Assembly (NCBI RefSeq): GCF_052117125.1
Contig: NZ_JBQKJT010000002.1
Location: 1-64,000, forward strand
Direction: 5' to 3'
From: Avoscillospira_A sp052117125
GTDB lineage: Bacteria > Bacillota > Clostridia > Oscillospirales > Oscillospiraceae
DNA: 64,000 bases
In this document: piece after piece, positions 61,777 through 64,000 of the stretch
Layout of the letters: every line of letters begins with the position of its first letter
Numbering within the stretch: the first letter of the stretch is position 1
The notes under the pieces: model-generated
Seen by the model: only the letters and a program-made list of their open reading frames with translations
What the model was told of the DNA's origin: nothing
The model's database searches: none
Program-made: the position numbers and the translations under genes

Positions 61777-63453
61777 TCAATCCTTCCTTAAGAACCAAAC
61801 TGCAGCTTTGGTATTACCCGTGCAGTCAATGGTTCTATCTTTGACTTTCATTGTCCGAAGCAAATTGGATAGTTTCCGTCGCTTTTTGTCTGGCGGCAAA
61901 ATTGCCGGAAAGAGATCTCCAACAACTGCCATGAGTTCCTCCTTTTTTGCGGGACCTTTTTGGAGCGCTTTTAGGATAAACTCTTTGCACTTTTCATCTT
62001 CAAGTCCACTGTTGCGGATATACTCCGGTTTTTGTCCAACTGCTTCAGCTACACTGTACGAAACATAAATACTGGGATAACGTCCCTCGACTAAACCCGC
62101 TTTCTTCAAAGCTAAATACTGTTCGTGGGTAATCGTTTCCTTTTTCTGTACCTTATCCAAAAGAAAAACCGTTTGGATATTTAGACTTCGGTCTGAATTC
62201 AACAGCTGGGTGTAGTTCTTATCCAAGATTTTACCGTATACAGTAACCTTCACCCGGTTAGGGACAGAAAGATCATAACTGGGTAACGGGAAAAACTTTT
62301 CCTGTTGAATGCGGAACATAGTCGGAATACCAATGGCATTGCTGTCGATCATATACAGATTCACCATGGCATTGCATAAAAAAGTATTGCGATAATACGG
62401 AGGTTTGTAGCCTGGTTCCAACGCTGTTTCAATGGTTTCCGGAATAAATCCGCCCTCATTGATAAAGACCAGATAGTCCTCAAATTCCTCCACATTGATT
62501 TTGCCTCGCAAGGTGTAGTCCTGATGAGCAATGCAGTTGTGTAGAAGCTCTTTGATCAATTCAGCGTCATATTGATCTACTTCTTCCGGGAAAAGCGTTT
62601 GTTGACCGGCAATATACCGATATTTCACATTGCGGATTTGTCGGAATACCTTGTCCACTGCCAACAAAAAAGGCGTATCAAAATGCTCATAAGACTTTAC
62701 AGAGCCATCTTGATTGTACAATGTCCAGGTGATTCTGGGAATGAATCCGTCGAAATAGTTTTTTGCATATTCGTCACCCAGCAATAAAAGAGCAGTACGC
62801 GTCACTTTGCCCCCAAGCAGAATCCCAGCTTTATTGAGAAGTTGTTCGTCTTCCAATTGTTCAAAATATGCTCGATCTTTGCCGCGCTGCACTTCGTGTT
62901 GGATAAACAATTCACGGGCCCGGCGGATGGCTTTCGGGTCAAGATCCGCCATAGACGCTTCTTCTACCACTGCTTTAGACCAGTCAAAGCCGATCTGTTG
63001 GCGGATTGCATCTAGTTTATTCATTGGCAGAGGGCAGACCGACTCATGGGCACGGCTATAGGCCATATCATCCCATGTTGTCGGAATCCCTGGGATAGCC
63101 GGTGGAATTTGAAACAAAATGATACGCTTGCCGTCCATTTGTAGTTCATAGATTTCTCGAAAAAGTAAGCCTTGGTTAGTTCGAGGTCGAATCTCTTTCT
63201 TCAAACCCTGCAGCGAATGACTGTCCTTGCGATAGTTGCTGCCCACAATCTGCATATCATTTGTTATGCCAAAGATTAGCCATCCTTCTGCTTTTCCTCG
63301 TAGATTGGCTTCGTTGCTCAAGGCAGAAAAATATTTTCCAATATCGTTAAAGCTATAGTTGCTCTCAGCTGTTTTGAACTCTACAACCTCATCCTCGTGA
63401 TGTTTCATCATTTCCCGAAGTTTTTGAGACAAAGTCTGCTCATCATAAATCAA
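61777..63453 (-). CDS. AlbA_2/Schlafen-domain protein with HATPase-like region
   Basis: A 558-aa protein. AlbA_2 (Schlafen core) domain at about residues 5-130 (EVVEFKTAESNYSFNDIGKYFSAL, GWLIFGI). The middle (about 290-400) matches the HATPase_c_4 region that commonly follows AlbA_2: ELLHNCIAHQDY and VFINEGGFIP. A winged-helix-like C terminus (about 470-558, KEELMAVVGDLFP) may bind DNA. Such proteins occur as transcription regulators and as defence components. TTG start, 8 bases after AGAGGA. It lies between the DUF1156 gene and DUF499 gene in the operon. Confidence 0.8.
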   Translation of the reverse strand: MIYDEQTLSQKLREMMKHHEDEVVEFKTAESNYSFNDIGKYFSALSNEANLRGKAEGWLIFGITNDMQIVGSNYRKDSHSLQGLKKEIRPRTNQGLLFREIYELQMDGKRIILFQIPPAIPGIPTTWDDMAYSRAHESVCPLPMNKLDAIRQQIGFDWSKAVVEEASMADLDPKAIRRARELFIQHEVQRGKDRAYFEQLEDEQLLNKAGILLGGKVTRTALLLLGDEYAKNYFDGFIPRITWTLYNQDGSVKSYEHFDTPFLLAVDKVFRQIRNVKYRYIAGQQTLFPEEVDQYDAELIKELLHNCIAHQDYTLRGKINVEEFEDYLVFINEGGFIPETIETALEPGYKPPYYRNTFLCNAMVNLYMIDSNAIGIPTMFRIQQEKFFPLPSYDLSVPNRVKVTVYGKILDKNYTQLLNSDRSLNIQTVFLLDKVQKKETITHEQYLALKKAGLVEGRYPSIYVSYSVAEAVGQKPEYIRNSGLEDEKCKEFILKALQKGPAKKEELMAVVGDLFPAILPPDKKRRKLSNLLRTMKVKDRTIDCTGNTKAAVWFLRKD

Positions 63454-63471
63454 ACCGGCATTCCTCTTTTC

Positions 63472-64000
63472 TTATTCAAACAATGTGATCTGTTCCGGCT
63501 TATATGCCTGCAGCTCGGCAGCGCGGGACTGAATTTCCGGCCAGGCGATGACCAAAGCATTATAGGCATAGGCCTCCTGGGCCCAGTTTTTACGTTCGGC
63601 CACAGTATAAAGGCGATAGGCCAAATCCTTAGCGCGTTCGGCGTTGGAGCCGAGCATATTCATGACGATCTGAGCACAGGCCGCCACGCCGCCGGTGGCC
63701 ATGGCTTGGGTGAGCTGCTGACAGAGCAGCCAGATGGTCTCCTCCTGCTCATTCACCTTTTTCGGTAATTCCTCACGGGTAAGAAGATGAACCGATCCCT
63801 TCTGTGCATACAGCATACCTTTGGATACCAGTGCTGCCACCGAGGTATTTTTGGCCCGGGCCAACGTATCGGCATCACCGAACTTAATATCGTTGAAGGC
63901 ATTCTGCATATATAAATCCACACAGAAGCGGCTGTTTTGATCCAGTTCACCGTCCTGTTCATTAAAGTAGACATCCAATTCTTGGTTGATGATCTGCAGT
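63472..64000 (-). CDS. DUF1156 DNA methyltransferase, C terminus only (partial)
   Basis: The frame is open from the window edge to the stop at 63472 and encodes the last 175 or so residues. Recognisable family features are the stretch TLARAKNTSVAALVSKGML, LLTREELP, DLAYRLYTVAERKNWAQEAYAYNALV and a C terminus ending ITLFE. These match the tail of long DUF1156-containing adenine methyltransferases that pair with DUF499 ATPases. The catalytic domain (DPPY-type motif) should lie upstream, outside this window. The stop is 18 bases before the next gene start, so it is the upstream gene of the operon. Confidence 0.8.
   Translation of the reverse strand, partial: LQIINQELDVYFNEQDGELDQNSRFCVDLYMQNAFNDIKFGDADTLARAKNTSVAALVSKGMLYAQKGSVHLLTREELPKKVNEQEETIWLLCQQLTQAMATGGVAACAQIVMNMLGSNAERAKDLAYRLYTVAERKNWAQEAYAYNALVIAWPEIQSRAAELQAYKPEQITLFE

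Noticed and set aside
52880..64000. Assignment of the right-hand operon to BREX or DISARM
   Set aside because: No PglZ, BrxC-like, DrmA/DrmB (DUF1998) or PLD gene is seen. DUF1156 and DUF499 with a DUF559 helicase do not fit either system as known to me.
1..64000. tRNA, rRNA or riboswitch genes
   Set aside because: I looked in the gaps on both strands and saw no cloverleaf-like or conserved riboswitch core. A covariance-model search would be decisive.

Overview
The window reads as chromosomal DNA of a Gram-positive, probably anaerobic gut Clostridia (Oscillospirales-like). Evidence: SLH-domain surface proteins, strong AGGAGG-type ribosome sites with frequent GTG/TTG starts, an EssC/EsaB/WXG100 type VII secretion cluster, and a conjugation module of the Clostridioides CD1107-CD1115 type. 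The taxon is inferred from gene families only. No rRNA, tRNA or CRISPR array was seen.

Left part (1-13.8 kb): a cell-envelope region. A sigma factor fused to a transmembrane segment and leucine-rich repeats, two SLH proteins and a zinc-ribbon membrane protein are on the minus strand. From a divergent promoter pair at about 6.0-6.1 kb, a plus-strand run encodes a zinc-ribbon/YARHG protein, a lipoprotein fusing an Amidase_3 domain to a serine beta-lactamase-like domain, a second amidase-like protein, a zinc-ribbon/VWA protein and an unknown membrane-anchored protein. Two different IS256-family elements, each with an 8-bp target duplication, lie at 13.87-16.86 kb.

17-33.5 kb: a signalling and secretion region on the minus strand. 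It holds a Ser/Thr kinase with LRR and Big_2 ectodomains, an RCC1/SLH surface protein and a PP2C phosphatase. Beside them is a compact type VII locus: EssC with an FHA domain, EsaB-like protein, six tandem small helical WXG100-type proteins, a VWA-FHA membrane protein, a 181-aa membrane protein, a putative effector and DUF4176. Kinase, phosphatase and two FHA proteins together suggest phospho-control of secretion. EsaA, EssA and EssB homologues were not seen.

33.7-48.6 kb: a decayed conjugative element. It has a frameshifted relaxase tail, VirD4 lacking its N terminus, Maff2, TrbL/VirB6, PrgI, VirB4 and a CD1108-type NlpC/P60 protein. It is broken up by a GIY-YIG gene and followed by a subtilisin-like lipoprotein, a CD1108 fragment, a replication-initiator remnant, a TIR-like protein, a 544-aa coiled-coil protein and an excisionase-like gene.

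48.8-52.3 kb: a compact cassette with near-identical 22-bp direct repeats at its ends. It carries a Thoeris system (thsA and thsB, tail to tail) and a tyrosine recombinase. The same 19-bp palindrome stands just before the ribosome site of both ths genes. ThsA has Asn where the SIR2 catalytic His is expected.

52.9-64 kb: a second defence-like operon on the minus strand. In order of transcription it has a DUF1156 methyltransferase (C terminus only, cut by the window), an AlbA_2/Schlafen-type ATPase-fold protein, a Swt1-HEPN/DUF499 ATPase, and a 1718-aa SF1 helicase with a DUF559 nuclease domain. With the Thoeris cassette and the TIR-like/coiled-coil pair, 45-64 kb forms a layered defence island on the flank of a dead conjugative element.
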